A DNA stretch of 64,000 bases, taken from the NCBI RefSeq assembly GCF_039614765.1, contig NZ_CP154879.1, positions 3,038,001-3,102,000 on the forward strand. The letters run 5' to 3'. Under the pieces are notes generated by a model. It saw only the letters and a list, made by a program, of their open reading frames with translations. It was not told where the DNA came from and did no database searches. Below are positions 38,417 to 45,937 of this stretch, in pieces (positions within the stretch are counted from its first letter, which is position 1; each line of letters begins with the position of its first letter). The translations under genes and the position numbers were made by a program. This stretch comes from Castellaniella sp. MT123. Lineage in GTDB: Bacteria > Pseudomonadota > Gammaproteobacteria > Burkholderiales > Burkholderiaceae_B.

Positions 38417-38848
38417 ATGAGGTATCGGTCACGGTGCCTGGCCCTCGCGATGGCCATCGGCCCGGCGGCGGTGCTCGCCGCGCCTGCCGAGCCGCCACGC
38501 GTCATGGCGTGCGACACGATGTTGGCGCCTCAACCCCTTTTGCGCGTGCAGGATGAGGCCAGCGCGCACGGAGCCATTGTCGAAGATGTGCGGCTGATCA
38601 CGCTGCCCAATGGCATGCCGTCGGTGCAGTTTTCCATTCGCCATGCGCGCGAGCCTGATCCGTTCGGCACGATCCTGAAGGTCCGTTACACGGTGCAATG
38701 GACGGATGACTGCGGGCGTCAGATCACGAACGGTGGTCAAACCGTCGACGGTCTGGCCCTGGATCCGCACCGCCAGCGGATCCTCCAGTCCACCGCGATG
38801 GACCCTTATGCCACGCACGCCATCTTGCGTGTGTATGTTGAAAATTGA
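38417..38848 (+). CDS. YcfL-like (DUF1425) exported protein
   Basis: A 143-aa protein with a signal peptide ending VLAAPA (about residue 23). The mature part carries the YcfL pattern: strands around VRYTVQWTDDCGRQI, then LDPHRQRILQSTAMDPYATHAILRVY. Unlike Escherichia coli YcfL there is no lipobox cysteine at the cleavage site, so it is probably soluble in the periplasm. Two cysteines (CDTM and DDCG) could form a disulfide. It lies directly before the LpoB-like gene, the same order as ycfL-lpoB in E. coli. Confidence 0.65.
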   Translation: MRYRSRCLALAMAIGPAAVLAAPAEPPRVMACDTMLAPQPLLRVQDEASAHGAIVEDVRLITLPNGMPSVQFSIRHAREPDPFGTILKVRYTVQWTDDCGRQITNGGQTVDGLALDPHRQRILQSTAMDPYATHAILRVYVEN

Positions 38849-38865
38849 CTCTCTTGGAAATCTCG

Positions 38866-39486
38866 ATGAAGAAGATCTCACTGGCCGTGATCACGGCACT
38901 GGCACTGGCAGGCTGCCAGACGATGCCTGTGACCTCCAGCAATCCAAACGCTGAATCTAGCCGCACGGGCAAGCCCGGGCTCGTGTCTTTCGGGCTGCAG
39001 AGTACTGACTTTGAATACGCCGCCAACAAAGCCGTCCAGGAATTTCTGGAATCCCCCTATGCGAAGAAGCCGGGCGGAGGGCGCTGGGTGGTGCAATTGG
39101 GAGAGGTCGTCAATGACACGACATTTCGCATCGATACAGCCAGCATGACTTCGCGCATGAAAATCGTCATGACCAAGACGGGGCAGTTCATGTTTACTGG
39201 CGCGACTGGCGCCGAGCGGACCCGTTTCGTGAAGGATTCGCGGCAGCTGGCCAAGTCGAAAATGTTCAACCAGAAGACGGTGGCGCGCAATGGAACGGTC
39301 GTGGCGTCCGATCTGGAAATGTCCGGTGGGATCCGCCAGCGTACGCTGGTCGATGGGGCGCAAAAGCAGCAGCAGCTGGAATATGAATTCGACTTCCGCG
39401 TGGTCGAGCGGGATACCGGCCTGGAGATCTTCCAGTCCCTCATCCCCATCGAAAAGCTGGGGTCCAATCAGAAGTTTGCGTGGTAA
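38866..39486 (+). CDS. lpoB: LpoB-like outer-membrane lipoprotein (penicillin-binding protein activator family)
   Basis: A 206-aa lipoprotein with lipobox LALAGC (Cys17; Gln at +2 predicts the outer membrane). The mature domain has the LpoB/CsgG-like fold signature: RWVVQLGEVVNDTTFRIDTASMTSRMK and an end with EFDFRVVERDTGLEIFQSLIPIEKLG. LpoB stimulates the bifunctional peptidoglycan synthase PBP1b in E. coli. The short linker differs from E. coli LpoB, and PBP binding here is not shown. Downstream of the YcfL-like gene. Confidence 0.68.
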   Translation: MKKISLAVITALALAGCQTMPVTSSNPNAESSRTGKPGLVSFGLQSTDFEYAANKAVQEFLESPYAKKPGGGRWVVQLGEVVNDTTFRIDTASMTSRMKIVMTKTGQFMFTGATGAERTRFVKDSRQLAKSKMFNQKTVARNGTVVASDLEMSGGIRQRTLVDGAQKQQQLEYEFDFRVVERDTGLEIFQSLIPIEKLGSNQKFAW

Positions 39487-39498
39487 GGGGTGAGGCTC

Positions 39499-40956
39499 AT
39501 GTTCAGGTTCACACCGTTGGCCATGGCCCTGTGTCTGATGATGGCAGGTGCGGCACACGCACAGGATGCGGCGGTCCAGGCGCAGCCGGTCGCGCTGGCG
39601 CAGGCGGGGAACGTCGCCGTGCCACCCGTGCAGGCAACCGAGGGGCTGATCGAAAAAGCGACCACGGCGGATGCCATGGCGGGTGGGGCGGCACAAAGCT
39701 ATGAAGACTGGGTGGCCAGCTTCGAGGAGCAGTTTGGCCAGACCATCGGTACCGCCCAGGGTGGTCGTGTCTATTATTCCGGCATGGCGACGATATCGGG
39801 CGATAGTGCGGCCGATCCGCATTACGGCAGCCAACTGGCGCTGGCCTACGAGCGTGCGATGTTCGACATGCAGGCCGACTATATCCTGCAAAACTATGGT
39901 CGCCTGAAGGCCAAGACCGTCCGCACCCTGTTCGAGGACCAGTCCAGCAACAAGGACGCCTTTGATCCGGTGGAAATCCAGAAGGCGGCCGAAGCCGGCG
40001 GAGGGCGACTGGAAGCCTTGCTGGACAAGGCGTTGGTGCTCGTGGATAAAAAGCTGGATAACGCGCTGGTCGAAGAAGGTGTCCCCGCCGAGGACATCCA
40101 GAAAATGTCCGTCGAACAGAAGAAGAACCTGTTCAAGGATAACCTCAACAAGCAGATCCTGAAGTCCGCCTATCAGAACATGCAAGGGCTGGTGCCTGTT
40201 CGGACACGCATCTTCCCGGTGGAAGAAAATGGCAAGAAGAGCATGGCTGTGGCGGTCATTGCCGTGCAGTCGGAAAAGACGCGCCAATTTGCCAGGGACA
40301 TTGCCCGCAAGCGGCCGACCCTGGTCAAGGGCAATCCCAAGTCTCCGAAGGAAATCCTGCCTGCGGATCAGAAGGGTTATCTGAACGAAGTCGGCCTGCG
40401 CTTCACCTATGACCAGGCCGGCCGGCCGATGTTGCTGGCCTACGGCCGCACATCCGTCCCGATGGAGCCCGACTGGAGCGCATCGCGCGCAATCCGGGCC
40501 AAACAGAACGCGCAGGGCATCGCGCAGTCCATGGCGGAAGCCAATATCGTCGAATTCATGAACACCAACGTGCAGGTATCCAGCTCGGCGGATGTGGGGG
40601 TCGTCAGTGAAGACTGGGCCAAGCAGATCACCCAGATCGAGAACGGCAAGCCGGGCGAGGTCCAGCAGATCAAGGAACAGATCCGCGAAACCACGCAGAA
40701 ATTCTTCAAGTCGGGGACGGCAAACGCCGCAGGGGATCTACGCGGCACCACCATTCTGAAGCGGTGGGATGTGAAGGATGACAACGGCGTCGTACACGTC
40801 GGCACCGTGGTGGGCTGGACTTATGGGCAGCTGGAAAATGCCAACGCCATCGATGCCCAGGCACGCGGTGCCAGTGCCCAATCGGGCGCGGTCAAGGGGT
40901 CGGCCAGTGATCAGGCGCGAACCTCAAAGGCCATCAACAGCAAGGATGACTTCTAG
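39499..40956 (+). CDS. Unrecognised exported protein in the LpoB operon
   Basis: A 485-aa protein with a signal peptide (MFRFTPLAMALCLMMAGAAHAQ, cleavage after about residue 21). I do not recognise the mature part. It contains mixed helical and charged sequence, a segment VAVIAVQSEKTRQFARDIARKRP, and a Gly/Ala/Ser-rich C-terminus. Part of the sequence (about residues 55-125, SFEEQFGQTIGTAQGGRVYYSG, AYERAMFDMQADYIL) looks like an LPS/CsgG-associated repeat but I cannot assign a family. The ATG at 39499 follows AAGGGGTGAGG; a GTG at 39490 is possible. It is flanked by the LpoB-like and FlgT-like genes. Confidence 0.72.
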   Translation: MFRFTPLAMALCLMMAGAAHAQDAAVQAQPVALAQAGNVAVPPVQATEGLIEKATTADAMAGGAAQSYEDWVASFEEQFGQTIGTAQGGRVYYSGMATISGDSAADPHYGSQLALAYERAMFDMQADYILQNYGRLKAKTVRTLFEDQSSNKDAFDPVEIQKAAEAGGGRLEALLDKALVLVDKKLDNALVEEGVPAEDIQKMSVEQKKNLFKDNLNKQILKSAYQNMQGLVPVRTRIFPVEENGKKSMAVAVIAVQSEKTRQFARDIARKRPTLVKGNPKSPKEILPADQKGYLNEVGLRFTYDQAGRPMLLAYGRTSVPMEPDWSASRAIRAKQNAQGIAQSMAEANIVEFMNTNVQVSSSADVGVVSEDWAKQITQIENGKPGEVQQIKEQIRETTQKFFKSGTANAAGDLRGTTILKRWDVKDDNGVVHVGTVVGWTYGQLENANAIDAQARGASAQSGAVKGSASDQARTSKAINSKDDF

Positions 40957-41033
40957 TCGCCCTGTTCATGTCAGTCGTATCGGATCTGTCCGCCTGTGAC
41001 CTATGCGGATGGATCCGGGCCCGCTGGCCCCGG

Positions 41034-41049
41034 CACCCCTTCGGGGGTG
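41034..41049 (+). repeat. UUCG-tetraloop hairpin between genes 4 and 5 of the envelope operon
   Basis: CACCCC and GGGGTG pair around a TTCG loop in the 113-base gap before the FlgT-like gene, ending 20 bases before its ATG. This very stable fold could slow translation, trim the mRNA, or set the relative level of the last gene. Confidence 0.55.
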
Positions 41050-41069
41050 ACTCCCTACAGGATGTTTTC

Positions 41070-42335
41070 ATGAGAGCATTTTTTTCCTCGTTGGTCTTTG
41101 CCTTGGTTCTGGGGCTGGGGTTGCCAACGCTGGTCGCCGCACAGGTTGCCGAGGCCACCGTCACAGCCGACGGCCAGGGCGTGAGTCGTGATGAGGCAAT
41201 CCAGTCCGCCCTGGTCAATGCGGCCAGCCAGGTTTTTGGCGTGCGCCTGGCTGCGCAGTCCGTGGTGCAGGGCGTGTCGGTTGACAGCTCGGTGGATCAT
41301 GAGGACCATTCGGTGCTCGTCAGTGCCTTGAACAAGAATATCCAGCAGACGCTCAATACCCCGCGGAATGCCCCGATTCTTGGGTATGACGTGAACCAGG
41401 CTTCCGAGACGCCGGGCAATGGCTGGGAAGCGACCGTCACGATGCGTTACGCCAAATTCGAACGTCTGGGCGCCGACAGCAATCGCCGCAGCGTGGTCGT
41501 GGTCAGTAACAACAAGCAGTACCGGTCGCTGTTGGTTCAGACCGTGGGCGAATCGCTGGTGGGTTCGCGCCGTTTTGACGTACTCAATCGCGAAAACGAT
41601 GCGCTCTTCCAGAATGAAAAGGCATTCATTGCCGGTGGCGATGCGGCCGGTGCCGAAATCGCCCGGCTGTCGCAGGCCAGCGGCGCCGATTATCTGATTG
41701 TCGCGCAACTGCAGAGCCTGGGAGTCAGCAACAATCAGCGTGAAACGATCGCCATGACCGGGGAAGTCCTGGTCAAGAGCGCAGCCAGCGGGGCGCTCCA
41801 GCTGCAGGTGATTGAATTCGCCTCCCGCAAGGTCAAATGGTCCGGATCGCAGAAATTCGGCGGTGTGTATTCCGGTGCCACCAGTGTCGGTGCGGGAACT
41901 TTAGGCAAACTGATCAGCGGCGCGGCCGACACGCTGATCGACCGGATGGTGGCCGCTATTTATCCGGTCCGTGTGGTCAAGGTCACGGGCGACACCGCCA
42001 TCATCAATCGTGGCGAGGGTGGCGTTGCCGTGGGCGAGGTGTATTCGGTATTCCAGATAGGCAAGGACCTGGTCGATCCCCAGAGCGGCGAGTCGCTGGG
42101 TTCCATGGAAACCGAGGTCGGATTGGGCCGGATCACCGGCGTCAAACCGAAATTCGCCTTCCTGAAAATGGCCTCGGGGACCCTCACCGAAGGGACGGAC
42201 TATATCGTGCGCAAGGCGGATAGGAAAAACCCCGCTGCGGCACCAACGGCCAAGGCGAGTACGAAGAAGAAACGGTTGAGCGCAGCAGGCGCGCCAAAGG
42301 CGCCGGATCGCGCCGATACGTTTCTGAATCACTGA
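41070..42335 (+). CDS. FlgT/CsgG-like exported protein, last gene of the envelope operon
   Basis: A 421-aa protein with a signal peptide (about residues 1-24, ending VAAQ). The mature part has a FlgT_N-like domain (ATVTADGQGVSRDEAIQSAL), a middle domain with TolB/CsgG-like strands (SNNKQYRSLLVQTVGESL, ASGADYLIVAQLQSL), and a C-terminal SH3-like domain (about 300-375, AIINRGEGGVAVGEVYSVF). A Lys/Ala-rich tail follows. The layout matches Vibrio FlgT (flagellar H ring), yet there are no flagellar genes in the window, so it probably serves in the envelope. The start at ATG 41070 follows AGGATG-type sequence. Confidence 0.72.
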   Translation: MRAFFSSLVFALVLGLGLPTLVAAQVAEATVTADGQGVSRDEAIQSALVNAASQVFGVRLAAQSVVQGVSVDSSVDHEDHSVLVSALNKNIQQTLNTPRNAPILGYDVNQASETPGNGWEATVTMRYAKFERLGADSNRRSVVVVSNNKQYRSLLVQTVGESLVGSRRFDVLNRENDALFQNEKAFIAGGDAAGAEIARLSQASGADYLIVAQLQSLGVSNNQRETIAMTGEVLVKSAASGALQLQVIEFASRKVKWSGSQKFGGVYSGATSVGAGTLGKLISGAADTLIDRMVAAIYPVRVVKVTGDTAIINRGEGGVAVGEVYSVFQIGKDLVDPQSGESLGSMETEVGLGRITGVKPKFAFLKMASGTLTEGTDYIVRKADRKNPAAAPTAKASTKKKRLSAAGAPKAPDRADTFLNH

Positions 42336-42369
42336 GACTGTGGCGTGGTGCGTGTCGGATGCCACGGCC

Positions 42370-43311
42370 TTAATGCTCGGCACGGCTCTCGCGCAGATCC
42401 CGGCATATCGCCTCCGCTGCGTCCACCAGCCGCGGTCCTGGTCGGTGCAGCCAGTCCGGGTCGATGGCGTAGATGTGACCGTTGCGGGCGGCCGTCAGGC
42501 CGTGCTGTGCCCACCATTGGGTGCGTGCGGCCAGGGTTTCCCGTCCATAGGGCGACATGATCAGCGCCTGGGGGTTCAGATGCAGCACGGATTCCACGCT
42601 GACTTGTGGGGCTGCCACCCGCCTGCCGGCATACGGGTTGATGCCGCCGCAGCGAGCCAGCAGGTCGTTGATCAGGGGATCGTGGCCCAGGGTGAACAGG
42701 GGATCGGTACTGATTTCGATGAAGACCGTCTGGGGTGGCGGGGGGGCGGGACGCAGCGCTTGGATACGGCGCTTCAGAGCCGTCGCGGTGTCGTCGGCCG
42801 TGGATTGCGTGCCCAGGCGTCCGCCCAGTTCCCGGATCAGGGCAGGGATGGCATCCAGGTTTTCGGGATTGGCATAGATCAGCGGGATGCCCAAGGGTAG
42901 CAGCCGGCCAGCCAGCGCCCGGGTGGCCTCGGTCGGATACCAGGCGACCACCAGCGTCGGGCGCAGAGCCAGCACGGATTCCTCACTGATCTGGATGCCG
43001 TCGCCGATGCGCGGGATGTCGCGGGCGGCGGCGGGGTAATCGCTGTGCAGCACAGTGCCCACGATGTCGGCACCGGCCCCCGCCGCGTAGACCAGTTCGG
43101 TGACGCTGGGGGCCAGGGTGATGACGCGCGGACGGGATGCCGGCTGCGAGACAGCGCTGTCAGTTGGTCCGGTTGCCGTGGCTGGCGATGCCCCGAGCAG
43201 GCCCACCGTCAGCAGGACTGTCGTGATGCACAGGCGGGCTGCCGTCCAGGCGGCGTGCGCCCAGTGTGCCTGGAGTTGCTTCGCCTTCACCACGATGATG
43301 CGCGTCATCAT
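42370..43311 (-). CDS. btuF: BtuF-like cobalamin-binding periplasmic protein
   Basis: A 313-aa substrate-binding protein of the Fec/BtuF (class III) fold with an N-terminal signal region (hydrophobic to about residue 47, ATATG). Motifs: VITLAPSVTELVYAAGAGADIVG, ISEESVLALRPTLVVAW, LPLGIPLIYANPENLD. In BtuF a central helix links two lobes, consistent with the length. It lies 15 bases after btuB, so the two are one operon. BtuCD permease/ATPase genes are not present in the window. The substrate is inferred from the operon and riboswitch. Confidence 0.78.
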   Translation of the reverse strand: MMTRIIVVKAKQLQAHWAHAAWTAARLCITTVLLTVGLLGASPATATGPTDSAVSQPASRPRVITLAPSVTELVYAAGAGADIVGTVLHSDYPAAARDIPRIGDGIQISEESVLALRPTLVVAWYPTEATRALAGRLLPLGIPLIYANPENLDAIPALIRELGGRLGTQSTADDTATALKRRIQALRPAPPPPQTVFIEISTDPLFTLGHDPLINDLLARCGGINPYAGRRVAAPQVSVESVLHLNPQALIMSPYGRETLAARTQWWAQHGLTAARNGHIYAIDPDWLHRPGPRLVDAAEAICRDLRESRAEH

Positions 43312-43326
43312 GAGCCCCCGTCCGGC

Positions 43327-45246
43327 TTACATCCGCCAGGACAGGTTCACGAACACGTTGGAGCCAGGCGTGTTGTAGCCGTCCACCAGCACGTAGTCCT
43401 TGTTCAGCACGTTGTTCCAGCGCACCTGCACGCCCAGCGACTTGGTGATGTCGTACGAGGCAGTCAGGTTGAACAGGGAAAAGCCGCCCAGGGTGACCTT
43501 GTTGTCCAGGGCGGCATAGCGGTTGCCGGTGTATTGGTATTCCGCGCCCAGCTTCAGGGCCTGGATCCGCTGTTCCACGCCCAGGTGGAAGACCTGGCGG
43601 GCACGTAAGGGCAGCTGGGAGCCTTCCTTGGGCTGAGGGTCATCATTGCGCGGGTCCAGAAAGTCTGCGCTGGCGCGCAGGGTGGTATTGCCGAACCGCT
43701 GGCTTCCAGTGAGAGTCAGACCGCGCAGGGTGGCCTCAGAGATGTTCTGGGGAGTTGTCATCCAGGTGATCGGGTCGGATACGTTCGCGATCAGGTCGCG
43801 GACCCTGTTCTGGTACGCCGTCAGCCTGACCGCGGTACCGCCGTTCTGGTACTGGATATGGGCCTCGACGTTCCTGGACTTCTCCGGTTTCAGATTTGGG
43901 TTGCCCTTGTAGAAGGCTGCCGGGTAGTCCTGGTATAAGTCGGCAAAAGTCGGGACACGAAAGCCCGTGCCCCCGGCAACGCCAACCTGCCAGGCATCTG
44001 TGATATCCACGTCCAGGCCAAGGCTCCCGGTCACTTGGTTGCCGTGATCTGTGTAGTTGTCGTTACGGATGCTGGCTTGTGTGTGGAACCGATCCAGGCG
44101 TCCCTTGTAGATCAGCGCCGCAGTGTTGACGTTGCGTTCGTTCTTGTCGTAAGAAAAATCGCTGTTGACACGTTGTTCCTGGCGTTCAGCCAGGATCGAG
44201 ATACGGTGATCCGGCAGTATCTGCAGATTGTTCTGCCATGACCAGGATCGCTTCAGGCTCGAGTGCACGAATGAGCCTTCTGTGGGGCGGCGGTAGTCCA
44301 ATGAGTCGCGCGTCCAGCCGAACTTCAGTACGCTCTCCCAGATCCGGGTGATCTGATCCGTGCTGGTGATGCCATAGGCCTGCTGCCGGACCAGATTACG
44401 GACATTATTTTCTGTGGCATAGGGGAAATTATCCGCTGCTCCGTCAGAGTCCGCGTGCAGGTAGCTGTTGTATGCCACCAACCCGATGTGGTGGCCTTGT
44501 GCCCATTTGTAGCCTAGCGTGCCCGCCCATCCGTGGCTGTAATAGCCATCCTTGTCGGGAGAATGTCCCCAGCTGTCGGTCGACGTGTTGTTTGCGAAAT
44601 TACGGCGCATGACGTCGAAGCCCTTGCTATTCGCGGCGCTGGTTGAAAAGCTGTAATCCCAGCCTTCGCTGGCGCCTGACAGACCCATGCTGGATTTGAA
44701 CGTTTCATAGGTACCGTATCCCACGTTGGCCCAGGCCGACAGGGGGCGATCCTGTTCACCCTTCTTGGTGATGATGTTGATCACACCGCCGATGGCGTCC
44801 GAGCCGTACAGGCTGCTGGCGGCGCCGCGCAGGATCTCGATGCGTTCGACCATGGCTGGGTCGATGGCTTCCAGCCGGGTGCCACCGGAGAGCAGCTCTG
44901 TAACCCGCATCCCGTCGATCAGCACCAGAGTCTGGCTGGAATTGGCGCCGCGCAGGAACAGGCTGGTCTGGGTCTGGGGCCCGCCTGAGGTCGTGAACTG
45001 CACCCCTGGCGCCTGGCCGATGATCTGGGCGATGCTTTCACCGGGTGAATTGGCCAGCTGTGCCGGCCCGATGACTGTGACGTCGCCGACCACGTCGGAC
45101 AGCGGCTCGGGGCTGCGGCTGGGGGTAACGACGATGTCCTGCAAGGAGGGCACGGCGGCGTTGGAGGAGTGGGATTGGGCCATGACGGCCAGGGGGAACA
45201 GAGACAGCGCGGCGGCAAGCGTGCGCCGGGAAAACGGGATAGACAT
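43327..45246 (-). CDS. btuB: TonB-dependent vitamin B12 receptor
   Basis: A 639-aa outer-membrane receptor: signal peptide (ending VMAQ), TonB box LQDIVVTPSR, plug domain (DVVGDVTVIGPAQLANSPGE cut, VLIDGMRVTE, GSDAIGGVINIIT) and a beta-barrel ending in NVFVNLSWRM. It takes up cobalamin across the outer membrane with TonB energy. Assignment as BtuB rather than a siderophore receptor rests on the cobalamin riboswitch upstream and the BtuF-like gene downstream. The ATG at 45246 follows ACAGGG; a 58-codon in-frame extension upstream overlaps the riboswitch and is rejected. Confidence 0.9.
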   Translation of the reverse strand: MSIPFSRRTLAAALSLFPLAVMAQSHSSNAAVPSLQDIVVTPSRSPEPLSDVVGDVTVIGPAQLANSPGESIAQIIGQAPGVQFTTSGGPQTQTSLFLRGANSSQTLVLIDGMRVTELLSGGTRLEAIDPAMVERIEILRGAASSLYGSDAIGGVINIITKKGEQDRPLSAWANVGYGTYETFKSSMGLSGASEGWDYSFSTSAANSKGFDVMRRNFANNTSTDSWGHSPDKDGYYSHGWAGTLGYKWAQGHHIGLVAYNSYLHADSDGAADNFPYATENNVRNLVRQQAYGITSTDQITRIWESVLKFGWTRDSLDYRRPTEGSFVHSSLKRSWSWQNNLQILPDHRISILAERQEQRVNSDFSYDKNERNVNTAALIYKGRLDRFHTQASIRNDNYTDHGNQVTGSLGLDVDITDAWQVGVAGGTGFRVPTFADLYQDYPAAFYKGNPNLKPEKSRNVEAHIQYQNGGTAVRLTAYQNRVRDLIANVSDPITWMTTPQNISEATLRGLTLTGSQRFGNTTLRASADFLDPRNDDPQPKEGSQLPLRARQVFHLGVEQRIQALKLGAEYQYTGNRYAALDNKVTLGGFSLFNLTASYDITKSLGVQVRWNNVLNKDYVLVDGYNTPGSNVFVNLSWRM

Positions 45247-45260
45247 GATTAGCCCTGTGT

Positions 45261-45280
45261 GGCGTGCGTCCCCGCACGCC
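45261..45280 (-). promoter_or_regulatory. Perfect 8-bp hairpin near the btuB ribosome site
   Basis: GGCGTGCG and CGCACGCC pair around a 4-base loop, 14 bases from the btuB ATG and just before the ACAGGG ribosome site. It may be the expression platform element controlled by the B12 riboswitch (translation control). It lacks a T tract. Confidence 0.6.
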
Positions 45281-45362
45281 GTGACGATCAACACCCGCGG
45301 GCGATGCGCTGCCGAACGAAGACGGCAGGCGGACAAACGCAGCGGGCAAGGAAGCAGGAGGT

Positions 45363-45513
45363 CGAAGCAGGCCGGTATCGGGCTGGCGGCTGTCAGGGCA
45401 TAAACCTGACAGCCGCGCACCGTTGCGGGGGCAGCACAGCTGGGTTCGAATGCGAACCGACTGTTTCCCGTTTGATGCCCTGGCGTGGATCAAGCCGGGG
45501 CATACCTGTTTCG
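45363..45513 (-). ncRNA. Cobalamin (B12) riboswitch controlling btuB
   Basis: On the minus strand the RNA has a P1-like pair (CGAAACAGG with CCTGCTTCG), the AACGGGAAACAGTC element, the B12-box core AGCTGTGCTGCCCCCGCAACGGT (cut to under 20 in the conserved run GCTGCCCCCGCAACGG), and the closing CAGCCCGATACCGGCCTG. It is the cobalamin riboswitch class. When B12 is plentiful it should lower btuB expression. It begins about 10 bases after a TATAAT and ends about 117 bases before the btuB ATG. Confidence 0.88.
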
Positions 45514-45519
45514 ATGAAT

Positions 45520-45546
45520 ATTATAAGGACCTCTGGTCAGAGGCCC
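45520..45546 (-). promoter_or_regulatory. Promoter -10 element and overlapping palindrome upstream of the B12 riboswitch
   Basis: TATAAT (45525-45520) lies about 7 bases before the first base of the riboswitch, a fitting -10 for the btuB leader. No good -35 is seen; instead a dyad CCTCTG-GT-CAGAGG (45530-45543) occupies that region. It could be an operator, or a terminator hairpin for the small gene upstream. Confidence 0.5.
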
Positions 45547-45631
45547 CTGTCCAACCCCGGTGGGGTTGTGGTCGTGTGGGTGCGGCAGCCGGGTGGGCCG
45601 GATCTGGGTCCGGAAGGCCGCCGGTGCCGCC

Positions 45632-45787
45632 TTACGTGTGCGCGGCGGCGCGGCGGGTCCCGAATACGGCGTTCAGGATGCGTTCCACCAGGGAAATCTT
45701 CGGTTGGTTGGCGCGGGCGGCGCGTTCCTCAGCCATCAGGCGTTCGAAGGCTTCATTGACGGGGTAGTTGGAAAATGGCGCCAACAT
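45632..45787 (-). CDS. Small hypothetical protein (51 aa)
   Basis: A 51-aa frame starting MLAPFSNYPVNEAFERLMAE and ending in RRAAAHT, with an excellent AAGGAG ribosome site 6 bases before the ATG. The protein is basic and helical, with an Ala/Arg-rich middle (ERAARANQPK) and an amphipathic segment KISLVERILNAVFG that could lie on a membrane. I do not recognise it. It is below usual length cut-offs. It is divergent from the autotransporter and lies upstream of the btuB riboswitch on the same strand. Confidence 0.7.
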   Translation of the reverse strand: MLAPFSNYPVNEAFERLMAEERAARANQPKISLVERILNAVFGTRRAAAHT

Positions 45788-45937
45788 GCTGCTCTCCTTG
45801 TCGATGGTTGCTTGTCACGAGCAACTCGTGAAAATACTTATAGGGTTTACCCTAGTATACCGAAGCATTCACGGAATAACCATATTTCTGTTGTAAAACG
45901 CAACGTTACACGTGAATTGTTTTGTATCTAAATAACT
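45788..45937. promoter_or_regulatory. Divergent promoter region with two perfect palindromes
   Basis: The AT-rich gap between the small gene and the autotransporter holds TCACGAG-N3-CTCGTGA (45815-45831) and TAGGGTTTACCCTA-type dyad (45841-45854; arms TAGGGT and ACCCTA with a 2-base centre). The second dyad abuts a minus-strand TATACT. Spacing and symmetry suggest operators for one or two regulators controlling both divergent genes. Which regulator binds is unknown. Confidence 0.55.
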
